This document shows, in pieces, positions 15,934 to 24,729 of a stretch of 34,672 nucleotides of DNA; position 1 is the stretch's first letter; the number at the start of each line of letters is the position of its first letter. The notes beneath the pieces are model-generated. The model worked only from the letters and a program-made list of their open reading frames with translations. It was not told where the DNA came from and made no database searches. The DNA lies in contig DFGW01000092.1 of the NCBI GenBank assembly GCA_002372465.1, positions 1 to 34,672 on the forward strand, read 5' to 3'. The translations under genes and the position numbers were made by a program. Origin of the DNA: Butyrivibrio sp. UBA3740. GTDB lineage: Bacteria > Bacillota > Clostridia > Lachnospirales > Lachnospiraceae.

Positions 15934-16779
15934 ATGGAAAACAGAATGTATGAAAGGCTCCTTCGTTGTAAGGATGCAGTAAGAAAGTATACAGATTTTG
16001 AGCCTGAGGTGGCACTTGTACTTGGATCAGGCCTTGGGGCTTTTGCTGAGAATATAGAGGTGGAGGCTGAAGTCAGCTACAGCGATATACCTGGATTCCC
16101 TGTATCTACTGTTCCGGGACATGCAGGAAAGTTTATCTTCGGATATCTCGGTGATGTAAAGATCGTTTGCATGAAGGGGAGAGTTCACTTCTACGAAGGC
16201 TACGAAATTGCAGACGTTGTTATGCCTGCAAGACTTATGGGACTTCTTGGAGCGAAGATTCTTTTCCTTACCAATGCAGCAGGAGGACTGGGAGAAGGCT
16301 TTAGCGCCGGTGACCTTATGCTGATCACTGATCACATTTCAATATTTGCACCAAACCCTCTTATCGGATCAAACCTTGATGAACTTGGCCCCAGATTCCC
16401 TGATATGTCTGAGGTTTATAAGAAGGACCTTCAGGAAATCATCAGAACTGTAGCAAAAGAGAATAATATTAAACTTCAGGAAGGCGTATACTGCCAGTGC
16501 ACAGGACCTTCCTTCGAGTCACCTGCAGAAATAAGGCTCCTTCAGAAGCTTGGAGTATCTGCTGTAGGAATGAGTACAGTTAATGAAGCTATAGCTGCCA
16601 ACCACATGGGACTTAAGGTCTGCGGAGTATCCTGCATCAGCAATCTGGCTGCCGGTATTTCAGGTCAGCCCCTTTCCCACGAGGAAGTTCAGGAAGCAGC
16701 AGATAAGGCAGCTCCACTCTTTACCAAGCTTGTTATGGAATCAATCAAGAGATTTAAACAGGAAGGACCTAAAGCATGA
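15934..16779 (+). CDS. punA: Purine nucleoside phosphorylase (trimeric PNP family)
   Basis: The 281-residue enzyme splits inosine or guanosine with phosphate to give the base and ribose-1-phosphate. Motifs seen are LVLGSGLGAF, TVPGHAGKF (phosphate site), MKGRVHFYEGY, FLTNAAGGLGEGFSAGDLM and CTGPSFESPAEIR. The methionine/asparagine loop is MSTVNEAIAANHMGLKVCG. An upstream in-frame GTG at 15901 would add 11 residues. I choose ATG at 15934 because AGGAGG at 15919-15924 lies nine bases before it and would fall inside the longer version. The stop overlaps the start of the deaminase gene by 4 nt, so the two enzymes are translationally coupled in purine salvage. Confidence 0.96.
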   Translation: MENRMYERLLRCKDAVRKYTDFEPEVALVLGSGLGAFAENIEVEAEVSYSDIPGFPVSTVPGHAGKFIFGYLGDVKIVCMKGRVHFYEGYEIADVVMPARLMGLLGAKILFLTNAAGGLGEGFSAGDLMLITDHISIFAPNPLIGSNLDELGPRFPDMSEVYKKDLQEIIRTVAKENNIKLQEGVYCQCTGPSFESPAEIRLLQKLGVSAVGMSTVNEAIAANHMGLKVCGVSCISNLAAGISGQPLSHEEVQEAADKAAPLFTKLVMESIKRFKQEGPKA

Positions 16780-18080
16780 GAATCAGGTTTTACAATGCCA
16801 GGATCCTGACCATGGAGCCGGGAAAAGACATTTTCACCGGAGAACTATGGGTTAAAGAGGATCGCATTATTTTTACAGGTACTGAGGAGGAGGCCAGAAG
16901 CTACTGTGATTCCCATCCGGATGCAATCCTTGTGTGGGACAGGGAGATAGACTGTAAGGGGAACCTCCTTATGCCCGGGTTTAAGAATGCTCACACCCAT
17001 TCAGCTATGACACTTATGAGATCAAAGGCTGATGACCTTCCGCTTCAGGATTGGCTTGGGACACAGATATTCCCTATAGAAGCCAAGATGACAGCAGATG
17101 ACATTTACCATCTTAGTAAGATCGCCATAATGGAGTACCTTACAAGTGGTATGACAGCTGCTTTTGAGATGTATCTGACACCCTTTTCCGTGGCTGATTC
17201 CTTCAGGGACTGCGGCTTCAGGTGCGTTCAGACCAGCTGTGTAAACAATTTCTCACAGTCTGTGGAGCTTTTAGAGAGATACTACAACGAACTCAACGGC
17301 AGGGATGAGTACAACTCCTTTATTCTTGGCGTTCATGCAGAGTACACCTGTTCAAAAGAACTTTTGGAGCAGTGTGCACAGCTGGTAAAGAAATATAAGG
17401 CTCCATTCTGGCTCCATATTCAGGAGACAGAAAAAGAGACAAAGGAATGCCGGGAGCGCTATGACGGCATGTCGCCTATTGAATTTCTGGATTCCCTTGG
17501 ACTTTTTGAGTACGGCGGTGGCGGATACCATGTTGTATGGACCAACGACAAAGACAGGGAGATCATGAAAAAGCGCGGACTTTATGCCGTTACTAATCCC
17601 GGGTCCAATGTGAAGCTTGCCAGTGGTATTGCGCCTATAGATAAGTACCTTCAGGCAGGAATACCTGTGGCAATCGGAACTGACGGTCCTGCCAGCAACA
17701 ACTGTCTTGATATGTTCAGGGAGATGTTCCTGGTAACAGGTCTTGCCAAGATAAAGGATATGGATGCATCCAAGGTTGATGCCACAAAGGTTCTTACTAT
17801 GGCTACCGTCAACGGTGCCCACGCTATGGGACTTAAGGATGCTGATTACCTGGCGGAGGGTAAGCTTGCAGATATCATTATGATCGATATGAAGCAGCCC
17901 AACATGCAGCCTGTCAACAATATCGTCAAGAATCTGGTCTACAGCGGAAGCAAATCAAACGTTATGATGACTATGATCGGCGGTATCATCCGCTACGAAA
18001 ACGGAAACTTCAATATTGGCGCAGATCCTGAAGAAGTCTACGCAAAAGCAGAAGAGATATCAAAGAGGTTATACAGTTAA
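16776..18080 (+). CDS. mtaD: Amidohydrolase: 5'-methylthioadenosine/S-adenosylhomocysteine/adenosine deaminase family
   Basis: The 434-residue metal-dependent deaminase has the first metal pair at His73 and His75 in NAHTHSAMTLMR. The third metal ligand and proton relay are in GVHAEYTC and WLHIQETEKE, and the last metal Asp is in IGTDGPASNNCLDMF. The C-terminus closes the beta-sandwich (GKLADIIMIDMKQPNMQPV). The family removes the amino group of MTA, SAH or adenosine to give the inosine form. That product is a substrate type for the phosphorylase encoded immediately upstream, whose stop codon this gene overlaps (ATGA). Exact substrate preference cannot be read from sequence, so the symbol is by family resemblance. 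Confidence 0.88.
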   Translation: MRIRFYNARILTMEPGKDIFTGELWVKEDRIIFTGTEEEARSYCDSHPDAILVWDREIDCKGNLLMPGFKNAHTHSAMTLMRSKADDLPLQDWLGTQIFPIEAKMTADDIYHLSKIAIMEYLTSGMTAAFEMYLTPFSVADSFRDCGFRCVQTSCVNNFSQSVELLERYYNELNGRDEYNSFILGVHAEYTCSKELLEQCAQLVKKYKAPFWLHIQETEKETKECRERYDGMSPIEFLDSLGLFEYGGGGYHVVWTNDKDREIMKKRGLYAVTNPGSNVKLASGIAPIDKYLQAGIPVAIGTDGPASNNCLDMFREMFLVTGLAKIKDMDASKVDATKVLTMATVNGAHAMGLKDADYLAEGKLADIIMIDMKQPNMQPVNNIVKNLVYSGSKSNVMMTMIGGIIRYENGNFNIGADPEEVYAKAEEISKRLYS

Positions 18081-18083
18081 ACT

Positions 18084-19766
18084 ATGGAGAACTTGTATGT
18101 AATACTGGGAATTGTAGGGACTTTTATCCTGGTGGCATTCCTACTTGGACTTCGCGATAAGCTTAGCGCTCAAAAGAACCTGATAAAAATCCTCACCAGG
18201 GTATACGGCCAGCCACCAACCAAAAAATATAGTTCAGATGACATGGACCATGTGGGTGGTTACTACAAAAACCATCAGCAGGGCTTCCAGATTGACGACA
18301 CCACTTGGAATGACCTGAACATGGATGGAATCTATAAAAGGCTCAATTATTGTCTTTCTGCAGCAGGAGAGGAGTACCTTTACTATATGCTAAGGACTCC
18401 CAGGCAGGAGGATGATTTTGAGGACCTTGAAAAACAGGTGGATTTCTTTCTGAAGAACGATGAAGAGAGACGTAAATTTCAGCTGATTTTTCACAATATA
18501 GGGAATACCAGCAGATATTCAATCTATGACTATCTGGATTATCTTGAAAAGTTTGGTAAGGGAAGCAACACCCGTCATTATGTGATGATAGCTCTTTTGC
18601 TTCTGACTATAGCCCTTTGCTTCTTTAATTTCTCCATAGGTTTTATAGCGTGTATTATCCTAATGACCGTTCAGATCGTCTCATATTTTAGGATAAAGAG
18701 TGAAATTGATCCCTATCTGGTGACCTACAACTATATCATGAGAGTGATAGGCTCTGTAAAAGAGTTTTCGGGTATTAAAGAGGAAGTTTTTGCCGGGAAT
18801 ATGGAGAAAATGAGGCAGGCAGCAGCTGAATTTGACTCCTTCAAAAGGGGAGCGAATATTCTCCTTTCTCCAAACAGAAACGCCTCCGGAAATCCCGTTG
18901 ACCTTATCATGGACTATATCCGCATGGTGACACATCTTGATATCATCAAGTTTAACCAGATGTTCAGGATCATCATGGAAAGAAAAGACAAGCTGGATAA
19001 GATACTGGAGGTAACAGGAAGGATAGAGGCAGAAATCTCAATTGCTTGCTTCAGGGCGTCATTCCCTGATTCTTACGTTATACCTGAGTTCAGAAAGGGT
19101 TCTTATAGGGCTAAAGAGCTTGTACACCCTCTTATCGCAGATGCTGTTCCAAACGATATTGAAACCGAAAGAGGTGTTCTGTTAACAGGATCTAACGCAT
19201 CAGGAAAATCAACCTTCCTTAAGACCTGCGCCATCAACGCAATCCTGGCCCAGTCTGTTCACACAGTTCTTGGAAAGGAGTACAGCGCAGAGTTTTACAG
19301 GATATTTTCATCCATGGCTCTTAAGGATGATATCTTTGAGGGAGAAAGCTATTACATCGTTGAGATCAAGTCCATCAAGAGAATCCTTGATGCTGCGGCT
19401 ACAGAGGGCAGCAGGGTTTTGTGCTTTGTGGATGAGGTCCTTCGTGGTACCAATACGGTTGAGAGGATTGCAGCTTCAACCCAGATCCTGAAAAAGCTTT
19501 CTGAGGAGAAGGTGGAGTGTTTTGCAGCAACTCATGATATTGAGCTTACAGCTCTTTTGAAGGAAGATTACGATGTATATCATTTCGAAGGTGATGTCAC
19601 GGACAATGATGTACACTTTGATTACAAGCTGAAGGAAGGACCTGCCACCACAAGGAACGCTATCAAGCTCCTGGGAGTTTTAGGATATGACGAGAGCATC
19701 GTTGAAGATGCTCAGAAGATGGCCGACGGATTCCTTAAAAACGGAACGTGGGAGCAGAGTATCTGA
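18084..19766 (+). CDS. Membrane-associated MutS-like ATPase
   Basis: The 560-residue protein has a hydrophobic N-terminal helix at about 3-22 and a second hydrophobic pair at about 168-215. It then has a lever-like helical region and a C-terminal MutS ATPase domain. Walker A is TGSNASGKSTFLKT (about 368-381) and Walker B lies in VLCFVDEVLRGTNTVERI (about 445-462). A conserved TTRNAIKLLGVLGY end is also present. The mismatch-recognition and connector domains of true MutS are absent, so it is not a mismatch repair MutS. Family members of this shape are common in Bacteroidetes and Firmicutes and have no settled role. It starts 3 nt after the deaminase stop with only a distant GAGG, which suggests coupling. 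Confidence 0.88.
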   Translation: MENLYVILGIVGTFILVAFLLGLRDKLSAQKNLIKILTRVYGQPPTKKYSSDDMDHVGGYYKNHQQGFQIDDTTWNDLNMDGIYKRLNYCLSAAGEEYLYYMLRTPRQEDDFEDLEKQVDFFLKNDEERRKFQLIFHNIGNTSRYSIYDYLDYLEKFGKGSNTRHYVMIALLLLTIALCFFNFSIGFIACIILMTVQIVSYFRIKSEIDPYLVTYNYIMRVIGSVKEFSGIKEEVFAGNMEKMRQAAAEFDSFKRGANILLSPNRNASGNPVDLIMDYIRMVTHLDIIKFNQMFRIIMERKDKLDKILEVTGRIEAEISIACFRASFPDSYVIPEFRKGSYRAKELVHPLIADAVPNDIETERGVLLTGSNASGKSTFLKTCAINAILAQSVHTVLGKEYSAEFYRIFSSMALKDDIFEGESYYIVEIKSIKRILDAAATEGSRVLCFVDEVLRGTNTVERIAASTQILKKLSEEKVECFAATHDIELTALLKEDYDVYHFEGDVTDNDVHFDYKLKEGPATTRNAIKLLGVLGYDESIVEDAQKMADGFLKNGTWEQSI

Positions 19767-19789
19767 CGAAGTGAAAGGACATTTATAAC

Positions 19790-20278
19790 ATGCATGTAAG
19801 TATATATTCTGACGGGTCAGCCCGTGGCAATCCGGACGGCCCGGGAGGATACGGCGTAGTTATGCGCTATGTGGACTCCAAGGGTGAGGTCCATGAGAAG
19901 GAGATCAGCGCAGGGTACGACAAGACCACCAACAACCGTATGGAGCTTATGGGCGCCATTGTGGGACTTGAGGCTCTTAACAGACCCTGTGAAGTGGATA
20001 TGTATTCCGACTCCAAATATGTCATCAGTGGTTTTAATGAGGGATGGCTTGATTCCTGGATCAGAAACGGCTGGAAGACAGCAGCCAAAAAGCCGGTGAA
20101 AAACGTTGAACTCTGGAAGAGGCTCCTTCGGGCCACGCAGGACCACAAGATCACCTGGAACTGGGTGAAGGGACATGCCGGACATCCTGAGAATGAAAGG
20201 TGTGATACCCTGGCCACTTCAGCAGCAGATGGAGCGCCGGAGAGTCTTTTGCATGATGACGGCGGAGATCTCAGCTAA
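19790..20278 (+). CDS. rnhA: Ribonuclease HI
   Basis: The 162-residue enzyme degrades the RNA strand of RNA-DNA hybrids. All catalytic residues are visible: Asp8 in [10 protein letters not shown], Glu52 in NNRMELMGA, Asp74 in MYSDSKYV, His129 in [13 protein letters not shown], and Asp139 in the same motif. Length matches the usual 150-160 residues, with a short acidic tail. The ribosome binding site AAAGGA is about ten bases before ATG. It lies in the same direction as the MutS-like and metallophosphoesterase genes, 23 nt and 9 nt away respectively, and is likely part of one transcript. Confidence 0.96.
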   Translation: MHVSIYSDGSARGNPDGPGGYGVVMRYVDSKGEVHEKEISAGYDKTTNNRMELMGAIVGLEALNRPCEVDMYSDSKYVISGFNEGWLDSWIRNGWKTAAKKPVKNVELWKRLLRATQDHKITWNWVKGHAGHPENERCDTLATSAADGAPESLLHDDGGDLS

Positions 20279-20287
20279 GGAATTTAA

Positions 20288-20902
20288 ATGGTTTATTATA
20301 TAGCAGATTGTCATTTCTTCCACGGGGCACTCAACGTGAAGATGGACCAGCGTGGGTTTGCAGGCCCGGAAGAGATGAATGAGTACATGATTAAAAAATG
20401 GAATGACAAGGTTACGGCGTCTGATACCGTTATTGTCATCGGGGACCTGTCCCTTGGTAAAGCGCCTGAGACCAACGAGGTTCTATCGCGTCTTAAGGGC
20501 AAGCTGGGGCTTATCGTCGGGAATCACGACAAGTACTTAAGCTCCCCGGAGTTTGATGCTTCAAGGTTTGAATGGATAGACAAGTACAGGGAGATTACTG
20601 ATTCCCAGAGACAGGTGGTACTTTGCCACTATCCGATACCTTTTTACAATGGTCAGTACAGGCTTCGACATAACGGTGACCCAAAGACCTACATGCTTTA
20701 TGGTCATGTTCATGAGACCAGGGATGAAGTTCTTTTGCAGAAATTCATACAGCAGATCAGGGATACCAGTTATACTCCGATCCACAGTGAGCATGAGAGC
20801 AAAATCCCCTGCAATATGATCAACTGTTTTTGTAAAAGGTCAGACTACGAGCCACTTTCCTTAAATGAGTGGATCAAACTTGATAATTTAAACCGGGAAT
20901 AA
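20288..20902 (+). CDS. Calcineurin-like metallophosphoesterase
   Basis: The 204-residue protein has the dinuclear-metal motifs ADCHFFHGALN (Asp7, His9), VIGDLSLG, VGNHDKY, LCHYPIPFYNG and YGHVHE. These are the full set of ligands for a phosphoesterase. It resembles the small bacteriophage/host YfcE-like or ligase-associated phosphoesterases, but the substrate is unknown. The C-terminus contains a run with two Cys (NMINCFCKRSDYEPL) that is common in this group. It begins 9 nt after rnhA with a weak AAGGAATT site and closes this gene run. Confidence 0.9.
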   Translation: MVYYIADCHFFHGALNVKMDQRGFAGPEEMNEYMIKKWNDKVTASDTVIVIGDLSLGKAPETNEVLSRLKGKLGLIVGNHDKYLSSPEFDASRFEWIDKYREITDSQRQVVLCHYPIPFYNGQYRLRHNGDPKTYMLYGHVHETRDEVLLQKFIQQIRDTSYTPIHSEHESKIPCNMINCFCKRSDYEPLSLNEWIKLDNLNRE

Positions 20903-20934
20903 ATTAACTTTATATAAAAATACTTTTCTATGTT

Positions 20935-20962
20935 TTTACGCAAACTAAAAAAGTGCTATACT
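20935..20962 (+). promoter_or_regulatory. Possible promoter for the DHH phosphoesterase-mnmA run
   Basis: TTTACG (20935-20940) and TATACT (20957-20962) lie 16 nt apart in the AT-rich gap after the metallophosphoesterase gene, with T-rich sequence upstream. The -10 box differs from consensus at one base, and the -35 box is weak. It makes a 5' leader of about 45 nt before the chosen ATG at 21016. Confidence 0.45.
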
Positions 20963-21015
20963 TATCTTTAGACACGTTGATTATGCAACCAGAGAGGCAA
21001 AAGATCGGGGGCAAT

Positions 21016-21954
21016 ATGAGCGAAAAGAAAAGACTTGTAACACGAAGTGACTTTGATGGTTTGGTTTGTGCAATGATCCTTAAGGAGTGCAATCTTATCG
21101 ACGATATTAAGTTTGTTCACCCCAAGGATGTGCAGGATGGGAAGGTGGAGCTTTCAGAAAATGATATCACCACTAACCTGCCCTATAACAAGAACGTATT
21201 TATGTGCTTTGATCACCATGAATCAGAGCTGACACGAAATGCCGATATGAAGGACAATGATAACTGGTTCATTGAGGGTGAAGCCAAGTCAGCTGCCAGG
21301 GTGGTTTACAATTATTACAAGAAGGCAGGATATCCCCTTGACCGGATCTCCGATGAGATCATGACAGCAGTAGATAAGGGTGATTCTGCAGACTTTACCA
21401 AGGACGAGATCTTAAATCCAACTGACTGGGTTTTGATGAACTTCCTGATGGACGCAAGAACGGGTCTTGGAAGATTCCATGATTTCAGGATTTCCAACTA
21501 CGACCTTATGATGGAGCTCATCGACTACTGTGTTAACCACAACATCAAGGATGTTTTGGAACTTCCTGATGTAAAGGAGAGAGTTGACCTCTACAATGAG
21601 CAGTCAGAACAGTTCAAGAACCAGTTAAAAGAGATCTCTCACGTGGAAGGAAAGGTTGTCGTAGTTGACCAGAAGGCTGCCGGAGACGTTATCTATGCCG
21701 GAAACCGCTTTATGATCTACGCAATGTATCCTGAAGCTGAGATTTCTGTTCATGTAGCTTGGGGCTTCAAAAAACAGAACACAGCTGTTATGATAGGTAA
21801 GTCTATTATCAACAGGGCTTCGAAATTTAACATTGGCGAGCTTTGCCTTGAGTATGGCGGAGGCGGACATGCCAATGCCGGAACCTGCCAGATCGACAAC
21901 GACAAGATCGATCAGGTGCTTCCGGAGATTATTAGTAAGATTAACAACGGGTAA
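21016..21954 (+). CDS. DHH-family phosphoesterase (NrnA/exopolyphosphatase-like)
   Basis: The 312-residue protein has TRSDFDGLVCAMILKE at its start, the DHH motif in CFDHHESE, and VDKGDSADF. A C-terminal DHHA1 domain ends with LEYGGGGHANAGTCQ. The family cleaves short oligonucleotides, cyclic dinucleotides or related phosphodiesters. Which of these is unclear, and a link to the cyclic di-GMP enzyme in this window is only a possibility. A GTG 63 bases upstream would extend the frame, but a likely -10 box lies there, so I choose ATG at 21016. It ends three bases before mnmA. Confidence 0.85.
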   Translation: MSEKKRLVTRSDFDGLVCAMILKECNLIDDIKFVHPKDVQDGKVELSENDITTNLPYNKNVFMCFDHHESELTRNADMKDNDNWFIEGEAKSAARVVYNYYKKAGYPLDRISDEIMTAVDKGDSADFTKDEILNPTDWVLMNFLMDARTGLGRFHDFRISNYDLMMELIDYCVNHNIKDVLELPDVKERVDLYNEQSEQFKNQLKEISHVEGKVVVVDQKAAGDVIYAGNRFMIYAMYPEAEISVHVAWGFKKQNTAVMIGKSIINRASKFNIGELCLEYGGGGHANAGTCQIDNDKIDQVLPEIISKINNG

Positions 21955-21957
21955 TTT

Positions 21958-23034
21958 ATGGGTAATGAAACTAAAAAAGCTCTTATAGCCATGAGCGGCG
22001 GCGTTGATAGCAGCGTTGCCGCTATGCTTATGGTCAAAAAAGGGTTTGAATGCATGGGATGCACCATGCGTCTTTATGAAAATGATATGATCGGTGAGGA
22101 CCTTTTTGGAACCTGCTGTTCCAAGAAGGACACTGACGATGCAAGGCAGGTCTGCGAAAGGATCGGCATCGATTACAATATCTATCACTACGAGGCTCAG
22201 TTCAGGAATCTGGTGATAGAGCCTTTTGTGTGCAGCTATGAGAGGGGAGAGACACCCAACCCCTGCATCAGGTGTAACAGGTACCTTAAGTTCAACATCC
22301 TTTACGAGAAGGCAAAAGAGCTGGGCTACGACAACATCGTTACCGGCCACTACGCAAGGATAGAGGAGAGGGACGGACACTTTTACCTGAAAAAGGCAAA
22401 GGACCTTAGTAAGGACCAGAGCTACGTTTTATATGACCTGACTGAGGAACAGCTGCGCCATACCTACTTCCCACTGGGGGAGCTTACTAAGACACAGGCT
22501 CGTGCCATTGCTGATGAAAACGGCTTTGTTACCTCCCACAAGAAGGACAGTCAGGATATATGCTTTGTTCCGGACGGGGACTACGCCGGGATGATTAGAA
22601 GGTACAGGAATAAGGAGTATCCAAAGGGGAATTTTGTTGACCTTGAAGGAAATGTTCTTGGAACTCATGAGGGAATAATAAATTACACCATCGGCCAGAG
22701 GAGAGGTCTTGGAATACCGGCTGACAGACGATTGTATGTCAAACGGATAGATCCATTGAAGAACGAAGTTATCCTGGCGGATGATGAGGATCTTTTCGAA
22801 AAAGAGCTTTATGTCAGGGATTTCAACTGGATAACCGGGAGAGAACCTGAGGGCGATTTCAGATGCCATGCCAAGATAAGATACAGACATAAGGAACGGC
22901 CGGCAACTGTAAGCTTATTGCCGGATAAAAGAGCTAAGATAGTATTTGATGAGCCTCAGCGCGCCATTACAGCAGGACAGAGCGCTGTACTGTATGACGG
23001 GGATACAGTACTTGGAGGAGGCATAATATGCTAG
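21958..23034 (+). CDS. mnmA: tRNA-specific 2-thiouridylase MnmA
   Basis: The 358-residue enzyme transfers sulfur to the wobble uridine of tRNAs for Lys, Glu and Gln. The ATP PP-loop is SGGVDSS (13-19). The catalytic and persulfide cysteines are Cys103 in NPCIRC and Cys202 in SQDICFVPDGDY. Other signatures are VTGHYARIE, KDQSYVLYDLT and TIGQRRGLGIP. The length is typical. An extra Cys pair at 53-54 (FGTCCSKKD) is seen in clostridial versions. It starts three bases after the DHH gene, and the shikimate-kinase-like gene follows after 31 nt. Confidence 0.96.
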   Translation: MGNETKKALIAMSGGVDSSVAAMLMVKKGFECMGCTMRLYENDMIGEDLFGTCCSKKDTDDARQVCERIGIDYNIYHYEAQFRNLVIEPFVCSYERGETPNPCIRCNRYLKFNILYEKAKELGYDNIVTGHYARIEERDGHFYLKKAKDLSKDQSYVLYDLTEEQLRHTYFPLGELTKTQARAIADENGFVTSHKKDSQDICFVPDGDYAGMIRRYRNKEYPKGNFVDLEGNVLGTHEGIINYTIGQRRGLGIPADRRLYVKRIDPLKNEVILADDEDLFEKELYVRDFNWITGREPEGDFRCHAKIRYRHKERPATVSLLPDKRAKIVFDEPQRAITAGQSAVLYDGDTVLGGGIIC

Positions 23035-23065
23035 TTATTTGTGAATAGAAAAGAGGAGAGAGAAA

Positions 23066-23566
23066 ATGAAAAAGGACAACATAATCCTGATAGGCATGCC
23101 TACATCAGGAAAGAGCACTATGGGCGTAATCCTGGCCAAGATCCTTGGCTACAACTTTGTGGATGCGGACCTGGTGATACAGGAAAAAGAGGGGAAAAAG
23201 CTCTCTGAGATAATTGAGTCTGAGGGTGTTGAAGGTTTTATAGAAATAGAGAACAGGATAAACACAGGAATAGAAGCCCAGAAGACCGTGATCGCCACAG
23301 GTGGCAGCGTTGTATATGGTAAAGAAGCCATGGATCACTACAAGAATATCGGTAAAGTTATCTACCTGAAGGTGGACATGGAGACCCTGACAAAGCGCCT
23401 TCATAATGCGAAGCAGAGGGGCGTTGTTATGAGAAAGGGCCAGTCACTGGTATCCCTTTACAACGAGAGAAGCGTTCTGTATGAGAAGTATGCTGACATT
23501 GTGGTGGAGGAGGGAAATGACAGCTTCGAGGAAGTTGTTGCAAACCTCATCTCAAAGCTGTCATAA
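23066..23566 (+). CDS. Shikimate kinase-like P-loop kinase
   Basis: The 166-residue kinase has Walker A GMPTSGKST (10-18), the DxD substrate/Mg motif VDADLVIQ (Asp33, Asp35), IATGGSVV, and the C-terminal YNERSVLYEKYAD with an Arg placed like the shikimate-contacting lid Arg. However, the Arg normally found in the E..FR..E motif (Arg58 in the mycobacterial enzyme) is replaced in EGFIEIENR. The lid also reads RGVVMRKGQSL. Clostridia often encode such a variant. It could phosphorylate shikimate or a different small molecule, so I leave out the symbol. The Shine-Dalgarno site is GAGGAGAG. Its stop lies three bases from the convergent GH8 gene end. Confidence 0.8.
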   Translation: MKKDNIILIGMPTSGKSTMGVILAKILGYNFVDADLVIQEKEGKKLSEIIESEGVEGFIEIENRINTGIEAQKTVIATGGSVVYGKEAMDHYKNIGKVIYLKVDMETLTKRLHNAKQRGVVMRKGQSLVSLYNERSVLYEKYADIVVEEGNDSFEEVVANLISKLS

Positions 23567-23569
23567 CGA

Positions 23570-24724
23570 TTACCAGATTCTGTAATTACCTGAAAGAGCA
23601 AGAAGAGCAAAGATATAGAGGCAGTTGTCGTAGTAACGGCGATTGCCTTTTCTCATGGGCATATTCCAGAAGAACTCTACCCAGTGTCTGGCTGTTTCAA
23701 AGTCACTGCCCGGCTCATCGCTGTAGGGAACTGTAAGGGCTCCCTGGGCTATTGTGGCAATAAGACCGAAGGGGTGAAGAACAGGCCTTTCAACCGGGGT
23801 TCCGTCCACCTTATAGGTGCATCTTACGGCCTCAAGCTCTGCCCCGAAGAAATTCATCATCCTTAAGGGAACAGAGAGCTGTCCCTTATCATCACCAAAC
23901 CATACGCAGTCAAGCCCGATGTTTGCTGCAGTTCTGTAGGCGTCGCTGAAGAAATCACCAAAGTAACCCCAGCCCAGCTTCTTGTCCATGGGGCTTCCAT
24001 CGAAATTGCCGTACTCAGGATTAAGACCTGTTTCCTTGTGACAGGATTTATTCAGATACTCCCTGCTGGCCTTGGCAGCCTCTTTAAAGAAGGCTCTGTC
24101 CTCCTCATATGCCCATTCGCCGAAAAGCTCATAGAAGTGGGGAAGATGGTAGGAGGCATCTGTGAAGGGACTTCCGGGACCAAAGAGAATGTAGTGGTTA
24201 TCATGATTCCACATGGGAGCACCAACGCGTCCGCTTTCTCCTTTATGGAGACATGCCTTTAGTAGCTCTTTTGCCTCATGGCTGTAGTTATATATACCTT
24301 CGCCGTCTCCCCATCTGTGGGATGCGAAGAAAAGAGCCATGGCAAAGAACTCCTCGCCGTCAGGGGCAGGCCCATAGGCGTTCTTGGTTCCGTCAAGCTG
24401 ACAGGACCAGGCAAAGTACCCTTCATTCTCACCGCCTGGCATGTACATGTGGGTCTTGGACCACTTCCAGATACGGTCAAACTGTTCCTTCATGTCCATC
24501 TGTACGCACATCATCATGCCGTAGGACATGCCCTCGGTTCTGGCGTCGTTATTGCCTGTATCCACCAGATATCCCATATCTTCCCCGGCGTCGTGGTATA
24601 TCCGCTCATTTTCATCAAAGAAGAAAGTATTGATGGCAAGGTCGATTCTGTCCTTTATTTCTTTTTCGCTCTTTCCGATCTCTGCAAAAAGATTTCTGTA
24701 GTTTCCTGTCTCAAATGCTCCCAT
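23570..24724 (-). CDS. GH8 reducing-end xylose-releasing exo-oligoxylanase (Rex-like)
   Basis: The 384-residue glycoside hydrolase closely follows the Rex enzymes known from Bacillus halodurans. The shared blocks are GAFETGNYRNLF, GYLVDTGNNDARTEGMSYGMM (contains the general acid Glu), YFAWSCQLDGTKN, APDGEEFFAMALFFASHRWGDG (contains the catalytic Asp), SYHLPHFYELF and GNRRYYDNCLYIFALLALSGN. Rex trims xylose from the reducing end of xylo-oligosaccharides. No signal peptide is present, so it acts on imported oligosaccharides. An upstream ATG at 24772 would add 16 residues and also has its own Shine-Dalgarno site. I prefer 24724 because homology begins right there. It is transcribed alone, divergent from the SNF2 gene. 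Confidence 0.95.
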   Translation of the reverse strand: MGAFETGNYRNLFAEIGKSEKEIKDRIDLAINTFFFDENERIYHDAGEDMGYLVDTGNNDARTEGMSYGMMMCVQMDMKEQFDRIWKWSKTHMYMPGGENEGYFAWSCQLDGTKNAYGPAPDGEEFFAMALFFASHRWGDGEGIYNYSHEAKELLKACLHKGESGRVGAPMWNHDNHYILFGPGSPFTDASYHLPHFYELFGEWAYEEDRAFFKEAAKASREYLNKSCHKETGLNPEYGNFDGSPMDKKLGWGYFGDFFSDAYRTAANIGLDCVWFGDDKGQLSVPLRMMNFFGAELEAVRCTYKVDGTPVERPVLHPFGLIATIAQGALTVPYSDEPGSDFETARHWVEFFWNMPMRKGNRRYYDNCLYIFALLALSGNYRIW

Positions 24725-24729
24725 GGCTG

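Noticed and set aside
18084..19766. Mismatch repair mutS
   Set aside because: The mismatch-binding and connector domains are absent and the protein has membrane helices.
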